Positions 44,933 to 54,295 of a DNA stretch of 64,000 nt are shown one piece after another. Positions within the stretch are counted from its first letter, which is position 1. Each line of letters opens with the position of its first letter. Location of the stretch: the NCBI RefSeq assembly GCF_030127145.1, contig NZ_CP126158.1, positions 868,001 to 932,000 on the forward strand, read 5' to 3'. Below the pieces are notes generated by a model. The model was not told where the DNA came from and ran no database searches. It worked only from the letters and a program-made list of their open reading frames with translations. A program made the position numbers and the translations under genes. This DNA comes from Halobaculum halobium. GTDB lineage: Archaea; Halobacteriota; Halobacteria; Halobacteriales; Haloferacaceae.

Positions 44933-47332
44933 GTGGCAACCACCGACTACACCGTGACCGAGGCGACGGACGAGCCGTGGCGGACCGTGTTCGGGCACTC
45001 CGACCCGTACCCCGAGCAGGCGGACGGGATCGACGCCGCCCGCGCCGTCGCCGACGACGGGGGATACCTCGCGCTGGAGGGCGCCTGCGGCACCGGGAAG
45101 ACGATGCTGGCGCTGACCGCCGGCATCGACCTGGTGCGCGACCCCGACAGCGACTACGAACGCGTGCTCGTGCTCACGAGCGTCAAACAGCAGCTCCGCC
45201 AGTTCGAGGCCGACCTCCGCACGATCAACCGAACCCTCCCGGACGACTGGCGCCCGGTCTCCGGCATGACGCTCGTCGGCAAGGCCGACGTGTGCCCGTA
45301 TGCCAGGGAGAACCGCGGCGGCGTCGACACCGGGAACGTGTACGAGCGCTGTGAGGGGTTGCGCGAGCGCACCCGAGACCTCGTCGGCGACGCCGACGGG
45401 GGTGAGGCCAGCGCCGGCGCGCTCGCCGAACAGGCGCGGCGCGCACAGACCGGACTCGCCGACACCGGCGAGGACGGGGCGAGTTACCTCGAAACCGCCG
45501 GCGAGCCGACGCCGTATCTCCCCGAGATGCCAGCGCACGGCGGATCGGCTACCCGCGAGGGCGTCGAGTACTGCCCCTTCTACGCGCAGTACCTCGACGA
45601 CCTCCCGGAGGACGGCGACGCCGCGGAGGCGGTGCCGTTCGACTTCGCCGACCGCGGGCTGATCGACGCCGAGGAGCTGGTCCGCCTGTCGGCGGGCCAC
45701 GGCACGTGCCCCCACTCGATGATGGGCGCGGTCCTCCCGCAGGTGGAGGTCGTCGTCGGCAACTACTACCACGCGTTCGACCCGACGACAGTCGGAGGAT
45801 TCACCGGCGCGCTCGTCGACGACTCGACGTTCGTCGTCTGCGACGAGGCCCACATGTTGGAGCCGCGGGTCCGCGACCTGGTCTCGGACGGCGTCGCCGA
45901 CGCGAGCCTCCGCGACGCCGAGAACGAACTGACGCGCGTGCTCCAGCCCGTGCAGTTCGAGGAGTCCGGCCGCCGGGTCGAGGGGACGACCGACGCCGAC
46001 CTCGTTCGGGGCGAACTCGCCGACGCGGACGTGAGCCTCGACGAGGTGAAACTGCTCACCGAGTTCGTTCGCGACCTCCGCGAGGAACTCGACCGCCGGG
46101 TCGAGGGCTTCCTCGACGCCGAGCGTCGCGGCTGGCGCGACGACCCGACGGACCTGGACGACGAGGAGATCCCGCTGCGCGACCCCGAAGCCCCCGGCGT
46201 CGACGAGATAACAGAGTGGGCCAGAGACGCCGGCTACGGCGAACAGGTGTGGGCGCGCGCCGAGCAGGTGGGGGCCGTCGTCGCCAGAATTCTCGACGAG
46301 GCCGAAGACGAGGACCGCCAGCGCGCCGTTCCCGGCGTCGGCCGGACGCTCAACGCCTGGTACCGCTGCGACCACGAGACGTACTTCCGGGAACTCGAAC
46401 TCCTGCGCACGTGGGACGAGACGGAGGCGCCCGACTCGTGGCGGCGCGCGTACAACGCCCGACTGGCGCTGCACAACTGCGTGCCCGCCGACGCCATCGG
46501 CGAGCGCCTCGCCGACTTCGGCGGCGGCGTGCTCATGTCGGCCACGCTCGCGCCGCTCGACGTGTTCCGCGAGGTGACGGGGCTCAACTACCTCGAATCG
46601 GAGGGCCGCCCCGTCGAGGAGCGGACCTACGGCCTCGGGTTCCCCGAGGAGAATCGGGCGTCGTTCGCCGTCGACGCCCCGAAGTTCACGTTCTCGAACC
46701 GAGGTCCCCCCGGGGAAGACAACGAGACCCGACGGGCGCACGCCGACGCCGCCGCGGAAGTCGCCGCCACGACGCCCGGAAACGTCCTCGTCGGGATGCC
46801 CAGCTACGGCGAGGCCGAGTGGATGGCCGGCGAGTTGGAGGCGGACGGGCGGATCGACAAGGAGGTCCTCATCGACGAGTCGAGCGACGACACCGCGACC
46901 GAGGCGCTCAAGGCGGACTTCTTCGACGGCGACGCGAAGGTGCTCGTCACGAGCATCCGCGGCACGCTCACCGAGGGCGTCGACTACGAGGGCGATCGCC
47001 TCGCGGCGGCGGTGATCTGCGGCGTCCCGATCATCAACACGTCGTCGCCGCGGACGCGCGCGGTGAAGACGGCGTACGACCGGGAGTTCGGGGACGGATT
47101 CGAAACGGCGCTGACCGTCCCGGCCGTGCGGAAGGCCCGACAGGCGATCGGTCGGGTGATCCGCGGGAGCGACGAGGTCGGCGTGCGCTGTCTGGTCGAC
47201 GCGCGGTACGCGCGGGAGTCGTGGAACGCCGTCCGCGAGTACCTCCCCGAGTACGAGCGCGAGGAGTTCCGACCGGTGAGCCCGGACATGCTGCGCTTCG
47301 GGCTGGAGCGGTTCTGGGACGACCGGCAGTAA
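44933..47332 (+). CDS. XPD/Rad3-like Fe-S DNA helicase
   Basis: This 799-residue superfamily 2 helicase unwinds DNA 5'-to-3' in repair in related archaea. Walker A is GACGTGKT (50-57) and the DEAH box is at 304-307 (CDEAHML). Four Cys that would ligate a 4Fe-4S cluster are present: Cys121 (DVCPYA), Cys140 (YERCEG), Cys214 (EYCPFY) and Cys259 (GTCPHS). The C-terminal helicase motif VI reads QAIGRVIRGSDEVG. The GTG start at 44933 gives an acidic N-terminus. Confidence 0.92.
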   Translation: MATTDYTVTEATDEPWRTVFGHSDPYPEQADGIDAARAVADDGGYLALEGACGTGKTMLALTAGIDLVRDPDSDYERVLVLTSVKQQLRQFEADLRTINRTLPDDWRPVSGMTLVGKADVCPYARENRGGVDTGNVYERCEGLRERTRDLVGDADGGEASAGALAEQARRAQTGLADTGEDGASYLETAGEPTPYLPEMPAHGGSATREGVEYCPFYAQYLDDLPEDGDAAEAVPFDFADRGLIDAEELVRLSAGHGTCPHSMMGAVLPQVEVVVGNYYHAFDPTTVGGFTGALVDDSTFVVCDEAHMLEPRVRDLVSDGVADASLRDAENELTRVLQPVQFEESGRRVEGTTDADLVRGELADADVSLDEVKLLTEFVRDLREELDRRVEGFLDAERRGWRDDPTDLDDEEIPLRDPEAPGVDEITEWARDAGYGEQVWARAEQVGAVVARILDEAEDEDRQRAVPGVGRTLNAWYRCDHETYFRELELLRTWDETEAPDSWRRAYNARLALHNCVPADAIGERLADFGGGVLMSATLAPLDVFREVTGLNYLESEGRPVEERTYGLGFPEENRASFAVDAPKFTFSNRGPPGEDNETRRAHADAAAEVAATTPGNVLVGMPSYGEAEWMAGELEADGRIDKEVLIDESSDDTATEALKADFFDGDAKVLVTSIRGTLTEGVDYEGDRLAAAVICGVPIINTSSPRTRAVKTAYDREFGDGFETALTVPAVRKARQAIGRVIRGSDEVGVRCLVDARYARESWNAVREYLPEYEREEFRPVSPDMLRFGLERFWDDRQ

Positions 47333-47359
47333 CCGCCGGGACGGCGAAGCGTGGCCGCC

Positions 47360-47914
47360 TCAGCGACGCGCGACCAGCACGAACGTGTCGGTGCGCGTCT
47401 CGGCGCGCTCGACGGTGAATCCCGCGTCCTCGAACGCGCTCGCGGCGTCGCCGACGCCGAAGCGCTCGTCGCGCGGCGGCCCGGCGTCGCCGGGGCCGTC
47501 GGCGGTCCAGTCGACCGTGACGACGCGGCCGCCGGGGCGGACGACCCGCGCGAGCTCCGCCAGCGACGAGTCGTTGGCGTACTCGTGGTAGGTCATCGTC
47601 GAGAAGGCGGCATCGAGCGCGTCGTCCGAAAACGGGAGGTCGCCGACGCCGGCGGTGACGGTCTCGACGGTCTCCGGGATCCCCTTCTCGGCGTACAGGT
47701 CGTGCATCTCCGACTGCACGTCGACGGCGTAGCAGGTGCCGACGTGGGGTGCGACCACGTCGGTGTAGAAGCCGGTTCCGGAGCCGAGATCGGCGACCGT
47801 CGCGTCCGCGGGGACCGCGAGCGCGGCGATCAGTTCCTCCTCAGAACAGTACCGGAAGCGTCCCGGGTCTTCGAGTTTGTCCGCGCGGTCGGCGTCGAAC
47901 GTGTGGAATCCCAT
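47360..47914 (-). CDS. SAM-dependent methyltransferase
   Basis: A 184-residue class I methyltransferase. Motif I is VADLGSGTGFYTDVVAPHV, then YAVDVQSEMHDL and FSTMTYHEYAND. The protein is short, with no additional substrate domain. It resembles ubiE/arsenite-type methyltransferases only generally; the substrate is unknown. Confidence 0.86.
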   Translation of the reverse strand: MGFHTFDADRADKLEDPGRFRYCSEEELIAALAVPADATVADLGSGTGFYTDVVAPHVGTCYAVDVQSEMHDLYAEKGIPETVETVTAGVGDLPFSDDALDAAFSTMTYHEYANDSSLAELARVVRPGGRVVTVDWTADGPGDAGPPRDERFGVGDAASAFEDAGFTVERAETRTDTFVLVARR

Positions 47915-47983
47915 CGCTTCCGGCTAGGGGGCCGGGGGTAAAGACCCCCTGCGGTTTTGTCGGCTCGGACCGACGGGCCGGGT

Positions 47984-48589
47984 ATGCACGTCCGCGAGGC
48001 CGAGCGCGGCGACGCGGAGGCGATCGCGTCGATCGCGCGGGCGTCCTGGCACGCCGCCTACGGCGAGTTCCTGTCCGAAGAGGCGATCGACGCCACGGTC
48101 GACGAGTGGTACGCGCCCGAGACGCTCCGTCGCCACATCGCCGCCGCCGGCGCGTTCCTCGTCGCGATGGCCCACGGAGAACCGGGAGCGGAGGGCGACG
48201 GGGTGGACGCGGACGACGCCGGCGGAATCGTGGGATTCGCACACGTCCGGTACGCCCCGGAGGTCGGGAACGTCGTCCTCCGGCGGATCTACGTCCGCCC
48301 CGACGCGTGGCGCGAGGGGATCGGAACCGCCCTCCTGGGCGCGGTCGCGCGACGGTTCGTCGACGACCACGAGCGGCTCTCGACGGTCGTGTTCGCCGAG
48401 AACGAGGTCGGGCTCTCCTTTTATCAACGGAACGGGTTCGAGATGATCGGCGAGCAGACGACCGCGTTCGGCGGCGAGGAACACGACGAGCGGATCGTCG
48501 TCGCCGACCTCGAGGACCTCGCGGGGCTCGCCACGGAGACGGATCCCGCTGAGGGATCCGGAGACGGTCGACCGCCCCGAGAGGGTTAA
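47984..48589 (+). CDS. GNAT-family N-acetyltransferase
   Basis: A 201-residue acetyltransferase with N-terminal HVREAERGDAEAIASIARAS, acetyl-CoA motif IYVRPDAWREGIGTALLGAV and C-terminal ENEVGLSFYQRNGFEMIGE. An acidic insert lies at about 58-75. It is followed by an acidic tail. The ATG at 47984 matches the usual GNAT start. Confidence 0.87.
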   Translation: MHVREAERGDAEAIASIARASWHAAYGEFLSEEAIDATVDEWYAPETLRRHIAAAGAFLVAMAHGEPGAEGDGVDADDAGGIVGFAHVRYAPEVGNVVLRRIYVRPDAWREGIGTALLGAVARRFVDDHERLSTVVFAENEVGLSFYQRNGFEMIGEQTTAFGGEEHDERIVVADLEDLAGLATETDPAEGSGDGRPPREG

Positions 48590-48614
48590 GTCGATCCGCG
48601 GACCAGGTGCTCGC

Positions 48615-48800
48615 ATGTCAGTTCGTATCCGTCGCCCCCGTGCCCGGGCCTGCGAGCGGTGCGGCCGCGAGGAGCGCTTCGACGACGCGACCGGAAGCTG
48701 GGTCGTCGCAGACGACGCCGTCGGCGCGGTGTACTGCATCCACGAGTGGGACATCAACGGCTCGTTCGTCCCGTTCGAGGACGGCGCGAACGAGGCGTAA
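48615..48800 (+). CDS. HEWD-family small protein
   Basis: A 61-residue protein with one CxxC pair (CERCGREERF) and the family signature CIHEWDING. Such HEWD proteins are widespread in haloarchaea, possibly zinc-binding, of unknown role. It sits 25 bases after the acetyltransferase. Confidence 0.8.
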   Translation: MSVRIRRPRARACERCGREERFDDATGSWVVADDAVGAVYCIHEWDINGSFVPFEDGANEA

Positions 48801-48847
48801 CGAGCCCCCAACCGGGTCGCGTCGCCCGCGCGACTGCCGGTCGCGGG

Positions 48848-49573
48848 TCAGGCGTCCGCCCGTTCGATCAGCTCGGCGAGCACCGTCATGGTGCCGTCCA
48901 TGAACCCGGCGTCGACCGTCACGTCCGCGGCGTCCCTCGCGACCTCGTCGGCGTTCGCGAGCGCGTAGCTCTCGCCGGCGACCGCGAACGTCGAGGCGTC
49001 GTTCATCGAGTCGCCGACGGCGACGAACGCCCCGGGGTCGCGATCGAGGATCGACGCCGCCTCCCGGAGTCCCCTCCCCTTGGTCACAGCCGGGTCGGTG
49101 AGGTGGTATGCGTACCCCGTGTCGAGAAACGTCAGGTCGAACTCCTCGGCGATCTCCCGAAGGAGCGCCTCGTCGGCGGTGACGCGCGCGGCGACCTCCG
49201 TCTCGCGCCAGCGATTGACGGTGTCGGCGTCGCCCCAGCCCAACTCCCCGCCCCGTTCGCGGAAGGCGTCGACCGCCGCGGCGACCCGCTCGGCGTCGCC
49301 CTCGATCCGCACCCGCTCGTCGACGCAGACGACGCCGCCGTTCTCGGCGATCACCCGCTCGGGGATTCCGGCGAAGTGGCACAAAGCGATCGGGTACGGA
49401 AACGACTTCCCCGTGGCGAGCACGACCGGTGCGGGCCACTCGGGCAGCACCCGGAACACGCGGGGATCTATCGTGTGCTCAGGCGTCGTCAGCGTCCCGT
49501 CGATATCGAGCGCCAGCGGCGGGAGGGTCGCCCCGGACGAGATATCGAGGCCTGCAGGGGCGTCGGTCGTCAT
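48848..49573 (-). CDS. Phosphoglycolate phosphatase, archaeal HAD type
   Basis: A 241-residue HAD-superfamily phosphatase. Motif I DIDGTLT is at 23-29 (Asp23 and Asp25), motif II VLATGKSFPY, and motif IV VAVGDSMNDASTF. The length and cap domain fit the archaeal phosphoglycolate phosphatase group, which removes phosphate from 2-phosphoglycolate; other sugar phosphates are possible. The start ATG at 49573 omits seven doubtful codons. Confidence 0.87.
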   Translation of the reverse strand: MTTDAPAGLDISSGATLPPLALDIDGTLTTPEHTIDPRVFRVLPEWPAPVVLATGKSFPYPIALCHFAGIPERVIAENGGVVCVDERVRIEGDAERVAAAVDAFRERGGELGWGDADTVNRWRETEVAARVTADEALLREIAEEFDLTFLDTGYAYHLTDPAVTKGRGLREAASILDRDPGAFVAVGDSMNDASTFAVAGESYALANADEVARDAADVTVDAGFMDGTMTVLAELIERADA

Positions 49574-49702
49574 TGCCGAGGGAACGGCGGGCACGCGAAA
49601 AGGGGCGTCGGTTCCGGGGTCGGGTGTCGACGGCGCGAACCGGGCCTCAGATGTCGACAGTGCGAACCGAACCGGGGATCGGCGCTCACCGGTGGTGAGA
49701 GC

Positions 49703-50521
49703 TCAACGCATTCCCGGAGGCGGGCCGTCGTCGCCGATGTCGTCGTCCTCGGTGTCGACGTCGAGGCCCAGCTCCTCGCGCCGTTCGCGCAGGGCGTCGA
49801 TCTGCCGGCGGTAGTACAGGAGGCCGCCCCCGCCCACGACCGCGAGGACGGCGAACACCGCCCCGAAGATCTGGATGTCCTGCGACAGGTAGAATTGGAC
49901 GATCACCGAGTCAGTCTGCACGTCGTCCCAGCGGACGTGCAGGCGGTTCTGGTCGTCGACGTCGGTGGTCGCGCCGCCGGGGGTGACGTCGCCGAACACC
50001 GGCAGCGACGCGCTGCGGTTCGGCGGCAACACGACCTCGTAGGAGCCCTTGACGTACGTCGGCAGCACGAACCGCTTGGGCGTCGAACCCGCGGTGAAGG
50101 CGATCCGGTCGCCCTCGACGTCGCCCTCGCCGGGGAAGTCGATGCGGACGACGTCGCGCGTCCGCTCGACGGCGCCGCGATCGGCAAGCTCCGACCCGGT
50201 GATCACGGTCCCGTTGGGGTAGCGGTAGCGCACCGCCCGCACGTCGAGCGGATTCGTGCCGCCGAGGCCGTCGCGTCGGAACAGCTCGACTTCGCTGCCG
50301 TTGACCGCGTACACCGCCGAGAACGTCGCGTTGTCGTGGATCGTGATGTGGGCGTTCAGATCCGACTCGACGCTCGCGTTCCAGTCGTACTCGCCGCCCG
50401 CGGGCGACTGATCGAGCCGCTCGTCGGAGACGGAGCCGCCCCCGAAGAAGCCGAGACACCCCGACAGCGCGAGCATGCCGACCAGCGCCGCGAGCGCGAG
50501 GAGTCGTCGCCGTCTGGCCAT
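49703..50521 (-). CDS. DUF5803-like lipoprotein
   Basis: A 272-residue protein with an Arg-rich start, hydrophobic segment and lipobox LSGC (Cys22), so it is exported and lipid-anchored. The middle is a beta-rich outer domain and there is a second hydrophobic helix near 222-243 with an acidic cytoplasmic-type tail. The family match to DUF5803 is tentative. It is the last gene of the TFE-DUF2110 operon, 1 base after DUF2110's stop. Confidence 0.78.
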   Translation of the reverse strand: MARRRRLLALAALVGMLALSGCLGFFGGGSVSDERLDQSPAGGEYDWNASVESDLNAHITIHDNATFSAVYAVNGSEVELFRRDGLGGTNPLDVRAVRYRYPNGTVITGSELADRGAVERTRDVVRIDFPGEGDVEGDRIAFTAGSTPKRFVLPTYVKGSYEVVLPPNRSASLPVFGDVTPGGATTDVDDQNRLHVRWDDVQTDSVIVQFYLSQDIQIFGAVFAVLAVVGGGGLLYYRRQIDALRERREELGLDVDTEDDDIGDDGPPPGMR

Positions 50522-50522
50522 G

Positions 50523-51197
50523 CTACTGCGGGATGACCGCCTTCAGTTCCGACGGGAGATAGCCGCCGATAGCGGCGAGCAGCCCCGGCGGGTCAGTGTT
50601 CTCCCGGCAGACGATACTCTGTTCGAGCAGCCCGAGTCGCTCGACGGTGACGATGTCGTTCGCGTGGCCCGCCCGATTGACGGTCGCGCGGACCTCCGCG
50701 CGGGTCGCGGAGTTGACGTTCACGCGTCCCTGCCCCCGTGTCCAGTCGTACAGGCGGTCGCGCTCGGCGTCCGCGAGCTCGTGGTCGCCGTCGTCGTCGT
50801 ACACGAAGCGAAGCGAGAGGTGCTGGACGATGCCGAGCCGATCTCGGATCTGTTCGGGTGAGCCCGCACCGAGGCCGAGGCCGTTGCTGGGAATCCGGAT
50901 CTCCGTGCCCGCGTCCAGGACGAACCCGTCCTCGTCCCACCCTTCGAGCGTGCCGACGTAGGTCTCGCCGTCGGTGAAGTGGTCGGTGATCTCCCCCCAC
51001 TCCTCGCGGAGCACGTTGCGGGCGACCGTCTCGTCGTCGCCCGACACCGTCACCGAGACGAAGTCGTCGTACCGGACGCCGACCTCGAACTCGACGTCCA
51101 GATCACCGAGCTCGTTGGCGACGAGGGAGGTCATCCCGTCGAGCGCTCGATCGTGAGCGTCGCCGGTGACGTAGCATTTGGTCGCGAGGACGACCAT
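50523..51197 (-). CDS. DUF2110-family archaeal protein
   Basis: A 224-residue soluble protein that matches the archaeal DUF2110 group (VVLATKCYVTGDAHDRALDG at the start). In haloarchaea the gene regularly follows tfe; here it starts directly after the TFE stop codon, with no intervening base. The C-terminal part may be an RNA- or nucleotide-binding region, but this is not established. Confidence 0.8.
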   Translation of the reverse strand: MVVLATKCYVTGDAHDRALDGMTSLVANELGDLDVEFEVGVRYDDFVSVTVSGDDETVARNVLREEWGEITDHFTDGETYVGTLEGWDEDGFVLDAGTEIRIPSNGLGLGAGSPEQIRDRLGIVQHLSLRFVYDDDGDHELADAERDRLYDWTRGQGRVNVNSATRAEVRATVNRAGHANDIVTVERLGLLEQSIVCRENTDPPGLLAAIGGYLPSELKAVIPQ

Positions 51198-51737
51198 CTA
51201 CGCTTCCGCCTCGGCTTCCTCGCGGTCGACGTTGAGCTCGTCGCCGAGTTGGTCGATGCGCCACTCCATCGCCTCGACGAGGCGGCTGTTCTCCATGGAC
51301 TCAAGCGGCGACCCGCACTCGGGGCACTCGAAGCCGAACTCCATCGCCTCCTCGAACTCGAACCGGATCGAGTCGACCTCACAGAGGTAGAACTGATGAT
51401 CGGACTCGTAGGCGCGACGCTCCTCAAGCCCCTCGAGCAGGCGGTACATCTCCTCCTCGAGGTTCTCGGGGATGTTCTCGTAGTGGAACGTCCACAGGTA
51501 GGTGAGCCACCCGGAGTCCTCGTCGCGCACGCGACGATAGGACGCCAGATCGTTCTCATAGAGGATGAACAACGCGCGTCGCACGTCGTTCAGCTCCAGT
51601 CCCATCTCCTCTGCGAGCTCCTCGTCGGTGACCTCGCCGTCCGGCGGGGCCGCGGCGACGGGCATCCCCGTCGGACCGACCAGCTCGTGGAGGTACTTCT
51701 GGATAACAGGGTCTTCTAGGAGGCCCTCAAAAGCCAT
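51198..51737 (-). CDS. tfe: Transcription initiation factor TFE, alpha subunit
   Basis: TFE stabilises the open promoter complex with TBP, TFB and RNA polymerase. The 179-residue protein has the N-terminal winged helix (about 5-90, with EEMGLELNDVRRALFILYEND) and a zinc-ribbon (residues 116-145). That ribbon normally has two CxxC pairs; here the first is reduced to C119-x-x-D122, while the second, C138-x-x-C141, is intact. TTTAAC, 26-31 bases before the ATG at 51737, is a good TATA box. The ATG was chosen over an upstream in-frame start at 51869 for this reason. Confidence 0.93.
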   Translation of the reverse strand: MAFEGLLEDPVIQKYLHELVGPTGMPVAAAPPDGEVTDEELAEEMGLELNDVRRALFILYENDLASYRRVRDEDSGWLTYLWTFHYENIPENLEEEMYRLLEGLEERRAYESDHQFYLCEVDSIRFEFEEAMEFGFECPECGSPLESMENSRLVEAMEWRIDQLGDELNVDREEAEAEA

Positions 51738-51904
51738 TTGTCGAGTATGGGGGAGGATATCGGTTAAAGTCACCGACTCGGCGGGTCGCTGTGACGAGAC
51801 CGCTGGGCGACGCTGGCGAATCGGGTCTCCCCACTCGCGGACTCCTCGCACCGTCCCCGTCACGTACAATTATCACCGTCGCACCCGACAGCGGAACTCG
51901 ACGC

Positions 51905-52507
51905 ATGTCGGACTCCTTCCCGTCCGTCCCCGACGCTGCGCTCGCCGAGGGGGGGTGGTGTGAGCGCGAGCGTCGCGAGACGACGGAGTTCGACGCCGCG
52001 GTCGTCACCGTCGCGGCCGCGACCGTCGTGTACGAGGATCGCGCGCTCCGAGACCGCGTCGCCGAGGAGACGGGGGTGGACCGACTGTGGCGCTTCTTCG
52101 TCGCGAGCCGGCTCACGGTGTCACCGGCGACCGGACCGTCGGCGCCGCTCACGAAACTCGTAGCGAACCGAGCGCACGCCGGGTTCGCTGACTCGCTCGC
52201 GGAGCGCGGCTTCGAGGGAGTCCGGCGCGTCGCCGCCGCGGATGTCGACGCCATCGACTCTGCGCTCGGCGACGACTCCCGTGTCGCCGGATACGAGGCG
52301 CTGTGTCGCCTCGACGGCGTCGACGTTCGGGCCCGCGGGTGGGCGGCGGTCCGGCCCGTTGCCGGCGCCTACCTCCTCGTTGGCGGCGCCTACCCCACGG
52401 CGGTCCGGACGGTGCCGGACGAGCGGACCGACGACGCGCTCGCCGAGGCGTTCGACCCCGATCGGTTTCGCGAGGAGCTGTTCTCGCTGATGCGCGAGAC
52501 GCGATGA
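51905..52507 (+). CDS. Hypothetical protein, divergent from tfe
   Basis: A 200-residue acidic protein, predicted soluble, with regular alternation of helices and strands (TVVYEDRALRDRVAEETGVD, LVANRAHAGFADSLAERGF). I do not recognise a family. The ATG at 51905 is preferred over the upstream frame to 51791 because the latter overlaps the tfe promoter. Confidence 0.65.
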   Translation: MSDSFPSVPDAALAEGGWCERERRETTEFDAAVVTVAAATVVYEDRALRDRVAEETGVDRLWRFFVASRLTVSPATGPSAPLTKLVANRAHAGFADSLAERGFEGVRRVAAADVDAIDSALGDDSRVAGYEALCRLDGVDVRARGWAAVRPVAGAYLLVGGAYPTAVRTVPDERTDDALAEAFDPDRFREELFSLMRETR

Positions 52508-52549
52508 GGGCACCAGGTCGAGACAGAGTGCACCGACTGGGAACGGACC

Positions 52550-52942
52550 TTACCACCGACCGCGAAGCACCGTAATGGCGAGGCCCGTCGCGTCGATCCG
52601 TGCGGGTGCGACACCCAGCGCGCGAGCGAGTGGCCCGGCCGAGACGCCCGGATCGACGCGCGCGACCTCCACGCCGTCGACGTGGACGCCGAGCGGGACC
52701 CGGTCCAACAGCCGATCGACCCGCTCGGGGAGCGACTCTCGAAGCGATCCGAGCCGTCCGAGCGCGCGAAGGCTGTCTGCCGAAACGTCGATCCGACCGT
52801 CGGCCGAACGGACGGCCAGTCGGTCGCCGTCGACGGCAGCGTCGACGTCGACGGCGACATGGAGGTCGCCGACTGCGACCGGTTCGGGGTCGCTGCCCGC
52901 CGCTCGGGAGCCGAATTCCTCGCCAGGCGGCTCGCCGGTCAC
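52550..52942 (-). CDS. Hypothetical protein, translationally coupled
   Basis: A 130-residue protein, Val/Asp-rich with several beta strands (VGDLHVAVDVDAAVDGDRLAV), no membrane segment. The GTG start overlaps the stop of the upstream gene as GTGA. Family unknown. Confidence 0.6.
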   Translation of the reverse strand: MTGEPPGEEFGSRAAGSDPEPVAVGDLHVAVDVDAAVDGDRLAVRSADGRIDVSADSLRALGRLGSLRESLPERVDRLLDRVPLGVHVDGVEVARVDPGVSAGPLARALGVAPARIDATGLAITVLRGRW

Positions 52943-53172
52943 TCCTCGGAGTCCCCGTGCTCGCTCGACGAGATGCGGAGCGTCCCGTTGAGTCGCCAGT
53001 GTGCATGGCTCGTATCCTCATCCGCACTGCTGGGGACGTCTACCTCCAGATCGTCGAAGGTGTAGCTGATCTCAGCACCCCGACCCGTCAGCCGTTCGTA
53101 CAGCGCGATGCCGAAGTCGGGCCACGTCGTCGTCTCCCCTCGACCGGGCTCCGGCGTATCGTCGGCGCTCAT
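52939..53172 (-). CDS. Small hypothetical protein, first gene of a two-gene operon
   Basis: A 77-residue acidic soluble protein (PDFGIALYERLTGRGAEISY). It overlaps the next gene by 4 bases, so the two are coexpressed. No domain recognised. Confidence 0.6.
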   Translation of the reverse strand: MSADDTPEPGRGETTTWPDFGIALYERLTGRGAEISYTFDDLEVDVPSSADEDTSHAHWRLNGTLRISSSEHGDSEE

Positions 53173-53551
53173 CAGTACCCGGAACAACGGCTCCGACCGA
53201 CTTATCGGTGTTCCCCGTTCACTGCGGTTCCCCGTTGCCGTTCTCAGTGTCTCCGTTTCGGCGGGGGTTCCCCGTCGAGAGCCGTCCGCCCACGCTCGTC
53301 CAAGTCCGCTCCCGCCGCGTCAGTCGGCATGGCTTCCGTGCGTAGGAGTCGGCGACGGTGGCACCCACGCCTCGAATCGATGACGAGGCCAGACCGACGA
53401 TGCGGCCAAACCGACGACGCGGTCAGACCGACGACGTGGGCGTCGGTGGCGGCGCCCGACGCCCGGGGCGAGCGTTGACCGAAACCCGGTAGGACTGTCT
53501 GCGTACGTGAAGGGGTTCAAGTTCGGTTTCCAGACTCTTCCCCAGTGGGTT
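53173..53551. other. Intergenic region with tandem repeat
   Basis: This 379-base gap lies between the upstream end of the 52939-53172 gene and the 3' end of trmI. No open frame looks coding. It contains a 17-base tandem repeat (53389-53439) described separately. The promoter of the gene at 53172 should lie at its left end. Confidence 0.5.
53389..53439 (+). repeat. Three tandem copies of a 17-base repeat
   Basis: The units CCAGACCGACGATGCGG (53389-53405), CCAAACCGACGACGCGG (53406-53422) and TCAGACCGACGACGTGG (53423-53439) differ at two to four positions. No spacers separate them and no CRISPR-like genes are near. Confidence 0.7.
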
Positions 53552-54295
53552 TCACTCGGAGCGCCGAGCGAACAGCAGGTATCCCGTGTGGCCGACGCCC
53601 GCGGTACTCGGCCGGGTGCCGCGCTCGTCGACGGTGAGCTCGCGCTGGATCGTCTCCAGGGTCTCCGCGTCGCCGAGTCCGGCCTCCCGCGCCGCGAGTT
53701 CGGTGTCGCGCGCGTCCTCGACGAAGGGAGTGTACACAGCGACGTAGCCGCCGGGGACGAGCAAGTCCGGAGCTCGCTCGACGACCGCGGCGGCGTCGGC
53801 GGTGTCCAAGGTGATCAGATCGAACGGGTCGCCCGCGGCGAGTTCGTCCAACTCCTCGGTGAGGTCGCCGGTGCGAACTTCGACGCGGTCGCTGACGCCG
53901 CCGAGGTCCATGTTCTCGCGGGCGACTTCGGCGAAGTCGGGGTCGATCTCGTAGGTCGTCACCTCGGCACCGATCCGGCCGAGATATCCCGAGAGCACAC
54001 CTGTCCCCGTCCCCGCGTCCAGCACGCGGTCGCCCGACTGCGCGCCGGTGTGGCCGATCACGAGCCCGATGTCGCGGGGCATCATCGGCGCGCCGGTGCG
54101 CTCGAAGTGGTTGAACAGATCCGGCCCGCGCAGGCGGCGGGCGTGGAACTCCTCGCCGAGGTGCGTCTCCAACACGTCGCCGTGAGCCACGTCCTCCGGG
54201 ACCTCCACAACCCCGAGGTCGGTCTGGAGTTCGTCGCCGGGGCCGCGGAGGTACTCGCGGTCCGAGTCAGGGTGAACGAGCAGGTACGAGCTCAC
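53552..54295 (-). CDS. trmI: tRNA (adenine-N1)-methyltransferase
   Basis: This enzyme methylates adenine N1 in the T-arm region of tRNA. The 247-residue protein has the family start ([13 protein letters not shown]), then [20 protein letters not shown], motif [18 protein letters not shown] and [15 protein letters not shown]. The GTG start at 54295 overlaps the stop codon of nac as GTGA; the protein is a common companion of NAC in archaea. Confidence 0.92.
   Translation of the reverse strand: MSSYLLVHPDSDREYLRGPGDELQTDLGVVEVPEDVAHGDVLETHLGEEFHARRLRGPDLFNHFERTGAPMMPRDIGLVIGHTGAQSGDRVLDAGTGTGVLSGYLGRIGAEVTTYEIDPDFAEVARENMDLGGVSDRVEVRTGDLTEELDELAAGDPFDLITLDTADAAAVVERAPDLLVPGGYVAVYTPFVEDARDTELAAREAGLGDAETLETIQRELTVDERGTRPSTAGVGHTGYLLFARRSE

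Noticed and set aside
44723-46741. 672-codon minus-strand frame under the helicase gene
   Set aside because: The plus strand encodes an XPD-type helicase with all its motifs; the antisense frame has none.
53389-53439. CRISPR array
   Set aside because: The three 17-base units are contiguous, without spacers, and no cas genes are in the window.
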